DNA of 64,000 bases from Candidatus Aminicenantes bacterium (lineage in GTDB: Bacteria; Acidobacteriota; Aminicenantia; Aminicenantales; UBA4085), in assembly GCA_026393855.1 (NCBI GenBank), contig JAPKZJ010000007.1, positions 1 to 64,000 on the forward strand. Direction: 5' to 3'. Below the pieces are notes generated by a model. The model worked only from the letters and a program-made list of their open reading frames with translations, was not told where the DNA came from and searched no databases. Shown here piece after piece: positions 17,877 through 24,273 of the stretch. How positions within the stretch are numbered: position 1 is the first letter of the stretch; the number at the start of each line of letters is the position of its first letter. A program made the position numbers and the translations under genes.

Positions 17877-18719
17877 TCAGGGCCTTTTACCGAGCTTGGC
17901 CAGCTCGGACTTGGCCTGGCCGGAGGCCGGGTTGACGGCCAGGGCCTTCTCGAAACAGGCCTTGGCCTTGGCCGGATCGGTTTTGGCATAGGCGAGGCCG
18001 AGATAAGTATAGGCTTGGTCCTTGCCCCAGACGGGATGCAGGGGATCGCCGGACGACTCTTTTTCGAAAAGCCCGGCGGCCTTTTCGAGCAAAACAATGG
18101 CGGCCGCGGCTCCGCCTCCGTACGCCTCCGGCACGTACATCAGATACTGGCCGTTGAGAAGGTGAACGCGCGGATTCGCCGGCTCGAGGGAAACGCCTTT
18201 GCTCAGAGCCGCGAAGCTCTCCAGGCCCAAAGTCATGGCTTGGTCGGGGTGAAGGGCCAAGTCGAGGCCGAGCAGGAATCCATACAGGGCGGCGGCCTCT
18301 CCCGATTTCGGATCGGCCTTCATGGCCCGATCAAGATAGGACTCCCCTTCGCTGACGAAGCGCTCCGCGTCGGCGGAAGCCGATCGGGACAGGTGATAGG
18401 AGGCCAAGCGCATATCCGCCAGCCCGACCGATATCGCCAGAAGGGCGGCCGGCTCCTTGCGCTCGATCAGGACGGCCAGGAACGAATCCCTGGCTTGAGA
18501 GAGCTTGACCGGGTCCCAAGCGTCCAAGCCCGCCTGCAGCTCGGCGTAGGCTTTCTGGAGCGAGGCGGGGAACGGAGCTTGCCCGACCGCGCCGAAGCCC
18601 GGATATGGAAAAAGGAGCCAGACGGCCACGGCCGCCAGCACCCCGGCCGCGGCGGCCGTGACGGCGGGCGGACGGCGTCCGGCCCGCAAGCGGTAAATCA
18701 GCGAACTCAGCTTAATCAT
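17877..18719 (-). CDS. Membrane-anchored TPR protein
   Basis: The 280-residue protein has an N-terminal membrane helix (about 20-37). After it come alpha-helical repeats, including SYLDRAMKADPKSGEAAALYG, KGVSLEPANPRVHLLNG and a final AKACFEKALAVNPASGQAK, all matching TPR consensus spacing. AGGAGG lies ahead of ATG 18719. It overlaps or abuts the TonB receptor gene and follows the winged-helix regulator, so it probably acts in the periplasm with the receptor, for example as an assembly or substrate-handling partner. The gene order resembles receptor-plus-TPR pairs in other envelopes; the role is inferred. Confidence 0.65.
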   Translation of the reverse strand: MIKLSSLIYRLRAGRRPPAVTAAAAGVLAAVAVWLLFPYPGFGAVGQAPFPASLQKAYAELQAGLDAWDPVKLSQARDSFLAVLIERKEPAALLAISVGLADMRLASYHLSRSASADAERFVSEGESYLDRAMKADPKSGEAAALYGFLLGLDLALHPDQAMTLGLESFAALSKGVSLEPANPRVHLLNGQYLMYVPEAYGGGAAAAIVLLEKAAGLFEKESSGDPLHPVWGKDQAYTYLGLAYAKTDPAKAKACFEKALAVNPASGQAKSELAKLGKRP

Positions 18720-18776
18720 GTTTTCGTCCTCCTGGTGGCGATTTTCGCCCCGGCATCCGAACGCGGCGCTCCGCGC

Positions 18777-19082
18777 TCAGGTCCGGGGCTTGGGCAGATA
18801 GGATTCCAAAGCGGTCACGTATCGAGCCAAGGCTTCGCGCCCGGCTTCCGTCAAGGAGCAGACCGTCGCGGGCTTGCGGCCCCGGAAAAATTTCTTTACC
18901 CGGATATATCCAGCCTCTTCCAGCTTGGCCAGGTGGGTGCTGAGGTTGCCGTCGGTCGCCCCCGTCGCCGCCTTCAGCTCGTTGAAATCCGCCTCGACGG
19001 CCGAGACGAGGATCGACATCACGGCCAGGCGGAGCTGCGCGTGGATGACGGGATCGAGCGGGGCGAGCTTATCGGGAGTCAT
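18777..19082 (-). CDS. Small winged-helix transcriptional regulator
   Basis: The 101-residue protein is a single winged-helix domain: HAQLRLAVMSIL, FNELKAATGATDGNLSTHLAKLEEAGYIRVKK (recognition helix in DGNLSTHL) and a wing GRKPATVCSLTEAGREAL. This architecture fits the MarR/ArsR-like small winged-helix family that often sits beside a small membrane protein. It has no cysteine-rich metal site. It lies four bases after the membrane protein gene in the operon whose promoter carries a CAAAGTA palindrome (19,701-19,724), so it is the likely autorepressor of the operon, including the TonB receptor. Confidence 0.8.
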   Translation of the reverse strand: MTPDKLAPLDPVIHAQLRLAVMSILVSAVEADFNELKAATGATDGNLSTHLAKLEEAGYIRVKKFFRGRKPATVCSLTEAGREALARYVTALESYLPKPRT

Positions 19083-19086
19083 GCCG

Positions 19087-19683
19087 TCAGGCCTGTTTCT
19101 TGTCGCTGCGGAATCTGGCCCGGAAGACCAAGCCTGGGACGAGATAGCCGATGACGAGGAGGGGAACCATGCTCAAACCCCGCCAATCGGGGGGAACAAA
19201 CGCCAGGCCCATGGATCCCACCCACCACGCCGCGCCGGCCGCCAGCATGAACTTGGCCCGGAAGATCCCGCCCAGGCCGAAAAGGAACACGCCGGAAACG
19301 AGGGAAACGACGATGGGGATGACGCCATAGCCGTAAACACCGAGGAGGGGCAGTGCGAACGCGGCCAGGGCAAAGCCGATGCCGCAGGCGAATGAGAAAT
19401 AGGCCGCGGCTTCCTGGGCGAAAGTCAGGACGCGCTCCCGGCGGCCGTTCCGGATCGAATACCAGATCGTCACCACCCAGCCGGAAAAACCGAAGAAGGC
19501 CCAATTCACCCAGATCCATTTGTAGAGATGAGTGAAGACAAGGGCATAGTTGCCGACGAGGGCCAGGATGATCCAGACGCCCCAAAAGATAAAGTTCATC
19601 CCGGAATCGGCCGTCGACCGCCGGGTCCGTTCCAGCATATCGCGGATAAGCTTGATGTCGTCCCGGGCTTGCTGTTCGTCCAT
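19087..19683 (-). CDS. Multi-pass membrane protein, first gene of receptor operon
   Basis: The 198-residue protein begins with a soluble helix (QARDDIKLIRDMLERTRRS). It continues with about five or six hydrophobic segments, starting INFIFWGVWIILALVGNYAL and ending MVPLLVIGYLVPGLVF. Proteins of this type are often co-transcribed with small winged-helix regulators and may sense or modulate them at the membrane. GGAGCG precedes ATG 19683, about 35 bases downstream of a strong sigma-70 promoter. Function is otherwise unknown. Confidence 0.65.
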   Translation of the reverse strand: MDEQQARDDIKLIRDMLERTRRSTADSGMNFIFWGVWIILALVGNYALVFTHLYKWIWVNWAFFGFSGWVVTIWYSIRNGRRERVLTFAQEAAAYFSFACGIGFALAAFALPLLGVYGYGVIPIVVSLVSGVFLFGLGGIFRAKFMLAAGAAWWVGSMGLAFVPPDWRGLSMVPLLVIGYLVPGLVFRARFRSDKKQA

Positions 19684-19700
19684 GTTCGCTCCTATTTATT

Positions 19701-19753
19701 CAAAGTACTTTGTTTTACAAAGTAAATATAGGCGGCATGAGCTCGTCTGTCAA
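19701..19753 (-). promoter_or_regulatory. Promoter with overlapping palindromic operator
   Basis: On the minus strand TTGACA (19748-19753) and TATATT (19725-19730) are exactly 17 bases apart. Immediately downstream lie two overlapping palindromes: TACTTTG-TTTTA-CAAAGTA (plus-strand reading, 19706-19724) and the perfect 12-mer CAAAGTACTTTG (19701-19712). Together they cover the transcription start. A repressor bound here would block initiation. The winged-helix protein encoded two genes downstream is the obvious candidate. Confidence 0.85.
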
Positions 19754-19857
19754 TGTATATTTTTTATATTACTGTTAATAAATGATTTAACGATGATAAC
19801 AATTTACGGAGCGGCTTAATTGAACGGGATTTGGGACCGGATTCTCGTATTCGTTAA

Positions 19858-20958
19858 TCAGCCGATCCGGCGGCGGCGGCCGATCCAAATGAGCCCGGCG
19901 ACCGAAACGACGACAAAGAAACCAGCCAGCGCGGCTTTCAGGCGGGAAGTCCTCCCGCCGCCGGATGCTTCCGCAGAAGCGGGCGAAGCGAACGGCATCG
20001 GATCCCAGGGGATCCCATACCTCTCGCACAAACCTCTGACAAAGAGCAGGTGAACGACGGGGACCCCCTTCGCCGCCCAGGCCTGAATGAGGCCGCGCCT
20101 GGCGACGGGCGGGATGCTCACATCCGCGGCCGGGTTGAACCCGGGCCTCAGCTTCAACACCTCGGAATCGGTCCCCATGTCCACCCAACTTCCGCCCACG
20201 TTGACGAACGCCTTGATCGGCGCGCCCGCGGCCCAGGATTCGAACAAGCGAATCCTAACCGCCACCTCCGCCGTCAAATCCCCGGCTGCCAGGAATTCCC
20301 CTCCCCACTCTTCGATACGGCGCCGCAGGAGCGCCCTCCCCTCCGGCGCCATGTCCAGGCCCATGTCCCCCTCGCCCCCGATCGAGGCGGCTATGATCGG
20401 GACATCGAGCACACCCGACTTGTTCAGGCTCTCGACAATGTCGAGGCCCGTCCAGCGGGGATCGTTGGCCCCCCAATTCGACGCCCCCAGTGAAACGATG
20501 GGCAAGGCCCGCGCACCCATGGCCTGAGCCGCGCAAAGGGTCGCGACGACCAGCCCGGGGAATGAGCTCGAGGCGCCTACGGCAATGGCATCGCCCCGGC
20601 CGACTCCGGCCTCGTGGAGCATTCGGACAACGGCCCCGGCCAAGGCCGGATTGGCTGCCGTCCGCTTGGCCTCGAGATGACCAAGCGAGGTTGTAGTGGG
20701 CGACGCCTCCCGCCCGATAAGGCCGGTGAGGTTGAGATCGGTCCGCTCGTCGATTGCGAGCCCGGCAGCGGCTCGGGCTTCGCGCAAGGCATCCAGGGCC
20801 CGGGTCATCAACCGGACCGCGTCGCCGGCATCCTCTTCGGCGGCGGGCCGCGGCGGCGCGACGGGCAGCAGCGTCCGCAGGACGATGAACAGCCCTCCCA
20901 GGATTCCCAGCCAAGCGAGCGGAAAGCTCAGGTTTCGGTTTGAATCGCGCTTGGCCAT
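19858..20958 (-). CDS. pgsW: Poly-gamma-glutamate system protein PgsW
   Basis: The 366-residue protein has an N-terminal membrane helix (about 10-28), a soluble alpha/beta domain and a C-terminal membrane helix ending in an Arg-rich tail. The motifs GRGDAIAVGASSSFPGL and LPIVSLGASNWGANDP fit the PgsW family found with pgsB/pgsC in poly-gamma-glutamate gene clusters; its exact role is not established. Its ATG follows the PgsC stop by a single base. It is the last gene of the cluster. No PgsA/CapA (the export/anchoring hydrolase-like subunit) is seen. Confidence 0.75.
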   Translation of the reverse strand: MAKRDSNRNLSFPLAWLGILGGLFIVLRTLLPVAPPRPAAEEDAGDAVRLMTRALDALREARAAAGLAIDERTDLNLTGLIGREASPTTTSLGHLEAKRTAANPALAGAVVRMLHEAGVGRGDAIAVGASSSFPGLVVATLCAAQAMGARALPIVSLGASNWGANDPRWTGLDIVESLNKSGVLDVPIIAASIGGEGDMGLDMAPEGRALLRRRIEEWGGEFLAAGDLTAEVAVRIRLFESWAAGAPIKAFVNVGGSWVDMGTDSEVLKLRPGFNPAADVSIPPVARRGLIQAWAAKGVPVVHLLFVRGLCERYGIPWDPMPFASPASAEASGGGRTSRLKAALAGFFVVVSVAGLIWIGRRRRIG

Positions 20959-20959
20959 T

Positions 20960-21385
20960 TCAGAAGAGCAGGCTCGCCAGAGCGACCGTGAGCGCCGTTG
21001 CCCCCGCCAGGGAGGCCAGGGTCGGTCCCGGCTTCTGGCGGACGAGATTGTTGGCCAGCAAGCCGGGGATGACCCAGCCGATGACCCGGAGATCAACCGG
21101 ACCCGAGAAGAGCCGCGGCCAGAGCAGGAGCCAGGCCTGCCCGATCAGCCCGCCGATAAAGAGCATGAAGACGAACCTGCGGCGGCCGAACAGCAAAAAC
21201 CATCGGGACAGGAGGCGATAAGCCCCGAACGCTAAAAAGGCCGCGGCCAGCGTGGCCGCGATCCGCCAGGGCTGGTTGGCATACAAGGCCAGATAAGCGG
21301 GGACGATAAGACCGCCCGGCAAGACACCCGTGATTTCCGTCCAAAGCAGAGCGACGGCCAAGCCGAGGAGGATCGAGGCGGCCAT
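20960..21385 (-). CDS. pgsC: Poly-gamma-glutamate biosynthesis membrane protein PgsC/CapC
   Basis: The 141-residue protein is all membrane: about four or five helices, with the PgsC-like segment TGVLPGGLIVPAYLALY about residues 18-34 and GWVIPGLLANNLVRQKP about 101-117. The internal repeat of the G-x-x-x-P-G-L-x-x/N-x pattern is characteristic. PgsC forms the membrane complex with the PgsB ligase. Its ATG overlaps the PgsB stop by one base (TGATG), so the two are translationally coupled in the expected order. Confidence 0.85.
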   Translation of the reverse strand: MAASILLGLAVALLWTEITGVLPGGLIVPAYLALYANQPWRIAATLAAAFLAFGAYRLLSRWFLLFGRRRFVFMLFIGGLIGQAWLLLWPRLFSGPVDLRVIGWVIPGLLANNLVRQKPGPTLASLAGATALTVALASLLF

Positions 21386-22581
21386 CAGACCGGCTCCCCG
21401 TTCGCGGCCCAGAAATCGATCAAGGCCGTTCCGATGCCGACAATGTTGCCCATGCCGATGAGGCAGGCATCCCCACCGGCCAAGCCCACAGCCGCGGCCA
21501 TGATGCGAGCCGGATCGGATGCCGACGAGGCCGAAACAGCCGTCCCCGCCGGTGCGAGCCGGCGGAGCCGCCGGGCAATGGGGAGGGCGTGGTCGCCCAG
21601 GACCATGATTCCGGCGAAAGCCTTGAAAAAGCCACGGCCCGCGGCCTCCAGCCATTGCCGGGTCCGGTCTTCGCGGTCGGCCCGAAAGGCCAGGACGGCC
21701 ACTCGCCGTTCGGGCAGCCCGGGGAAAGCCAGGGCCAGACGCTCTAGGGACAAGGCCGTCGACTCGGGTTCGTTGGCGGCAAAAAGGCTGACGGCGCAGG
21801 CCGGGGGCGAAAATTCGGGAATCCGGAGTCGCCAGGCCTTAAGGCTGCCGAAGTCAGGCGCGGCGGCGGCCAAGCCGGCTTTCAACCGGCCGTCGTCGAC
21901 GCCGCAATACCGGGCGACCGCCTCCGCCAGACGGATATTGACCGGAAATTCCACGGCCGCCCCGCCGGTGACCACGGGACGCCTTTCGGCCGGATCGCCG
22001 GAGATGGGCGTCAGGCGGCATCCGACCCGGCGCGCGGCCTCAGCGTAAATAGGGAGCATCTCCTCCTCCGGCAGGAAGGCCACGACGCCCGGGATAAAAG
22101 CCCGAGCCAGCGTCGCGGCGATCTCTTCGCGGGTCCGCCCCATCTCCTCGCGGTGATCGAGCCGGGCGTTCGTGACGACCAGAATATGGGGTCGCAGGAT
22201 CTTGCCGGCCTCGGCCCGCAGCGTCTCGGGCCCGATGCTCATCATCTCGGCCACTAGGGCGTCGGCCCGCATCCGGACGGCCGCCCGGACGACCGATCTT
22301 TGCTCCAAAATGGACGGCGGGCCGGGGCGCCGGATCTCCGTCTCCTCTCCCCCCGGACCGATCAGGGCCGGCCGGGATCCGGTGGTCTTGGCCAGGACGA
22401 TGCGCCCGTCCGCCCGCAGGGCCGCGGCGACGAGCCGGGTCACGGTGGACTTGCCGCGCGTCCCGGTCACGGCGATCCGCAGCGGGATGCGGCGGCAAAA
22501 AGCCTCCAGGCGGACCCGCTCCGCTCCCAGGGCGGCCAGACCGGCCGCGGCCAAGGCCGAGGGGACAAGGATGTCGATCAC
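21385..22581 (-). CDS. pgsB: Poly-gamma-glutamate synthase subunit PgsB/CapB
   Basis: The 398-residue protein is an ATP-dependent amide ligase of the Mur-ligase superfamily. It has an N-terminal membrane helix, the P-loop TGTRGKSTVTRL (about 38-49), RPHILVVTNARLDHREEMG and a C-terminal LIGMGNIVGIG. PgsB polymerises glutamate through gamma-amide bonds at the membrane with PgsC. I chose GTG 22581 because the membrane helix starts here; a TACAAT hexamer lies six bases upstream and no Shine-Dalgarno is visible, so a leaderless mRNA is possible. Together with pgsC and pgsW it forms an operon for a gamma-polyglutamate capsule, released polymer or osmoprotectant. Confidence 0.88.
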   Translation of the reverse strand: MIDILVPSALAAAGLAALGAERVRLEAFCRRIPLRIAVTGTRGKSTVTRLVAAALRADGRIVLAKTTGSRPALIGPGGEETEIRRPGPPSILEQRSVVRAAVRMRADALVAEMMSIGPETLRAEAGKILRPHILVVTNARLDHREEMGRTREEIAATLARAFIPGVVAFLPEEEMLPIYAEAARRVGCRLTPISGDPAERRPVVTGGAAVEFPVNIRLAEAVARYCGVDDGRLKAGLAAAAPDFGSLKAWRLRIPEFSPPACAVSLFAANEPESTALSLERLALAFPGLPERRVAVLAFRADREDRTRQWLEAAGRGFFKAFAGIMVLGDHALPIARRLRRLAPAGTAVSASSASDPARIMAAAVGLAGGDACLIGMGNIVGIGTALIDFWAANGEPV

Positions 22582-22632
22582 GGAGCTATTGTATTTTGTC
22601 CCCGGGGAAAAAGACAGGGCCGACTTCCAGCC

Positions 22633-22672
22633 AAAAAAAAAGAGGCGAAGGAGCTTGGGTCTCCTTCGCCTC
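22633..22672 (-). terminator. Intrinsic terminator (minus strand)
   Basis: The 12-bp perfect stem (GAGGCGAAGGAG with CTCCTTCGCCTC, 22642-22653 and 22661-22672) with a 7-base loop is followed, on the minus strand, by nine consecutive T residues (22641-22633). No protein gene ends here, so it must terminate a non-coding transcript. Confidence 0.9.
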
Positions 22673-22731
22673 CCCACTGAAAGGAAGAGAGTTGAAAGGT
22701 ATATTGTAGGCGCTCGGGAAGCGCCTTTGTC
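22634..22731 (-). ncRNA. Candidate sigma-54-dependent small RNA (about 98 nt)
   Basis: No reading frame explains a strong minus-strand terminator standing alone between two divergent genes. Upstream of it on the same strand is a -24/-12 promoter whose predicted start is about 22,730. The RNA between them would have a 5' hairpin (AGGCGCT/AGCGCCT, 22708-22726) and a 35-nt pyrimidine-rich single strand containing CCTTTCA twice and CTCTCTTCCTTTC. A 12-bp terminator stem with nine U residues closes it. This is the classic layout of a base-pairing small RNA. TTCCTTTC is complementary to GAAAGGAA in the ribosome site of the receiver gene at 27,417. It is not matched to a known RNA family; expression is unproven. 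Confidence 0.6.
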
Positions 22732-22740
22732 CCTGATTAG

Positions 22741-22757
22741 AGCACGAATCGTGCCAA
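22741..22757 (-). promoter_or_regulatory. -24/-12 (sigma-54) promoter of the candidate small RNA
   Basis: The minus strand reads TTGGCACGATTCGTGCT, with GG and GC separated by the required ten bases. The -24 element is a consensus TTGGCAC; the -12 element is GTGC rather than TTGC. A dyad GGCAG-ATCG-CTGCC (22761-22774) abuts it upstream and a palindrome TGAGCGCTCA lies further up (about 22,811-22,820), either of which could bind an activator. The element itself is also part of a near-palindrome (GCACGATTCGTGC). Confidence 0.65.
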
Positions 22758-23026
22758 TTTGGCAGCGATCTGCCGTCTTTTTTCCCCCTGAAAATAGACC
22801 CCCGGCCGCACTGAGCGCTCAAACCTGCAAAAAAAGTTTACAGAAACCCACTTTCTTTACTTTTTTCGCCCCCGGATGGGGACATGAGCCGGAGCAAAGC
22901 CCCCCACCTTCATCCAGTTCCCACATACAGACCGGGATTCCCGCTCGATTTTCCCGCTTTGGCCGAAACTTGATAATATTAATCAAGTTGCCTATGATGA
23001 TTCTTCAAGGAGCGGCAGAGGAAGCC

Positions 23027-23617
23027 ATGGACCAGGGACGATATACTCTTACCGCGGCTCTGATCGCGGAGATCTCGCGCTGCACGCGGATCGTGCTGGC
23101 CAGAAAGTTCCCCGGCTTCTCCGAGGCCGCGCGGGAAGACATCGAGCAGGAAGTCCTGCTCAAGCTTTGCCGGATGGCTCAAAACGGGAAAAAGATCGAC
23201 CATCTGTCGTCTTATCTTTGGAAGGCCGTGACGACCACGGCTTTGGACTGGATGGAGCCCGAACGGGGGACGATCTCACTGGAAGGGTATCTGGAGAAAG
23301 CCCGCCCGGACAGGCTCCCCGAAGACTTGCTCGTCGTTTCCGGCCAGGAGGAAATCGAATTCCGCCGCCACTTGGAGAGCTTGCTCGAAAGGCTGCCCCA
23401 AAAACGCCGGCTCGTCCTCAAGCTCCACTTGTCCGGCCTGGGGCTGGAGGAAACGGCGGAATACCTGCATTGGACGCAGCCCAAGGTCCGGCACCTGTTT
23501 TACCGGGCCTTGGACCAGTTGAGGAAAATGATCCGCGAATCGCGAGAGGATGAAGATGAACCCGGAGAAACCCTCCTGTCCGTCGAACGAGGCGTTCGAG
23601 AAGTCCTTCCGGACTGA
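23027..23617 (+). CDS. ECF-type RNA polymerase sigma factor
   Basis: The 196-residue protein has region 2 (about 15-85: DIEQEVLLKLCRMAQ, SYLWKAVTTTALDW) and region 4 (about 118-170: LLERLPQKRRLVLKLHLSGLGLEETAEYL followed by VRHLFYRALDQLRKM). It has no region 1 or 3, as in extracytoplasmic-function sigma factors. The start at ATG 23027 follows GAGGA by five bases; an in-frame ATG at 22994 lacks a ribosome site. Its end overlaps the anti-sigma gene by 68 bases, so the two are coupled. The likely regulon includes the converging CHAT-domain gene. Confidence 0.88.
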   Translation: MDQGRYTLTAALIAEISRCTRIVLARKFPGFSEAAREDIEQEVLLKLCRMAQNGKKIDHLSSYLWKAVTTTALDWMEPERGTISLEGYLEKARPDRLPEDLLVVSGQEEIEFRRHLESLLERLPQKRRLVLKLHLSGLGLEETAEYLHWTQPKVRHLFYRALDQLRKMIRESREDEDEPGETLLSVERGVREVLPD

Positions 23618-24218
23618 CGCCCCGGCGGCGGAGCGGGAAGCCCTGGTCGATCATGTCCGCGTCTGCCCTCCTTGCCGGGCCAAGTGGGACGTTCTGTGGG
23701 AGCTGAAGAGGGAGATTTCCGGCCGCCGCGGGAAATTCGAGCGCTTGGCTGCCGCCAGCCTGGACGAATTGAGGGCGGACGGGGCGCCTCGAGCGACGCC
23801 CGGGCGGCTTCGGTTCGCATGGTTCCGGCGCAGTCCGGCGGCAGCCTGGGGGCTGCTTCTGGCTTTGACGGTCGCGGCCGGCCTCTATTTCGGCCCCTTC
23901 GCCCAGCGCGGAGACAGCCTCCGGAGCGGGGAAACCGGCGGTCTCGTTCTCCTCAGCCCGCGGGGGACGATAGACGGGTTTCCGGTTGAATTCCGCTGGT
24001 CGGCGCCGCCCAGCGCGGAAAGCTATTTTTTCGAGCTGATCGACGACCGCTTGATGATAATCATCCCGGAATCCGGCCTTAATGAACTCTCCTTCAGCCT
24101 GCCGATCGGCTACGAGAGCCGATTCCAGAAAGGCCGCACCTATATCTGGAGCGTGAAAGCCACGAACGACGCCGGCCAAACCGTCGGGACGAGCCAACAA
24201 TCGTTCTCGATCCGTTGA
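23550..24218 (+). CDS. Zinc-finger anti-sigma factor with extracytoplasmic domain
   Basis: The 222-residue protein starts with a zinc-finger-like segment (DHVRVCPPCRAKWDVL, the H-x3-C-x2-C pattern of ZAS anti-sigma domains, about 34-49). A membrane helix follows at about 98-116 (AAWGLLLALTVAAGLYF), then a roughly 90-residue periplasmic beta-sandwich-like domain (FRWSAPPSAESYFFELID...YIWSVKATN) resembling an Fn3 fold. It overlaps the sigma gene by 68 bases and should sequester that sigma factor until an envelope signal arrives. The periplasmic domain is the likely sensor. Confidence 0.75.
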   Translation: MKMNPEKPSCPSNEAFEKSFRTDAPAAEREALVDHVRVCPPCRAKWDVLWELKREISGRRGKFERLAAASLDELRADGAPRATPGRLRFAWFRRSPAAAWGLLLALTVAAGLYFGPFAQRGDSLRSGETGGLVLLSPRGTIDGFPVEFRWSAPPSAESYFFELIDDRLMIIIPESGLNELSFSLPIGYESRFQKGRTYIWSVKATNDAGQTVGTSQQSFSIR

Positions 24219-24235
24219 ACCGATAAACCCGCTCG

Positions 24236-24258
24236 CCCCGATTTGAAAATCGGGGTTT
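24236..24258 (+). terminator. Intrinsic terminator between convergent genes
   Basis: The stem CCCCGATTT/AAATCGGGG has a two-base loop (24236-24255) and is followed by TTT. It lies 17 bases after the anti-sigma stop, between it and the convergent CHAT gene. The symmetric stem could serve both strands. Confidence 0.7.
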
Positions 24259-24273
24259 GGCGCCGCGAATGGA

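Noticed and set aside
22758-22774. A plus-strand sigma-54-like site (TTGGCAGCGATCTGCC) upstream of the ECF sigma gene
   Set aside because: GG and GC are nine, not ten, bases apart and the sequence is better explained as a dyad next to the minus-strand promoter.
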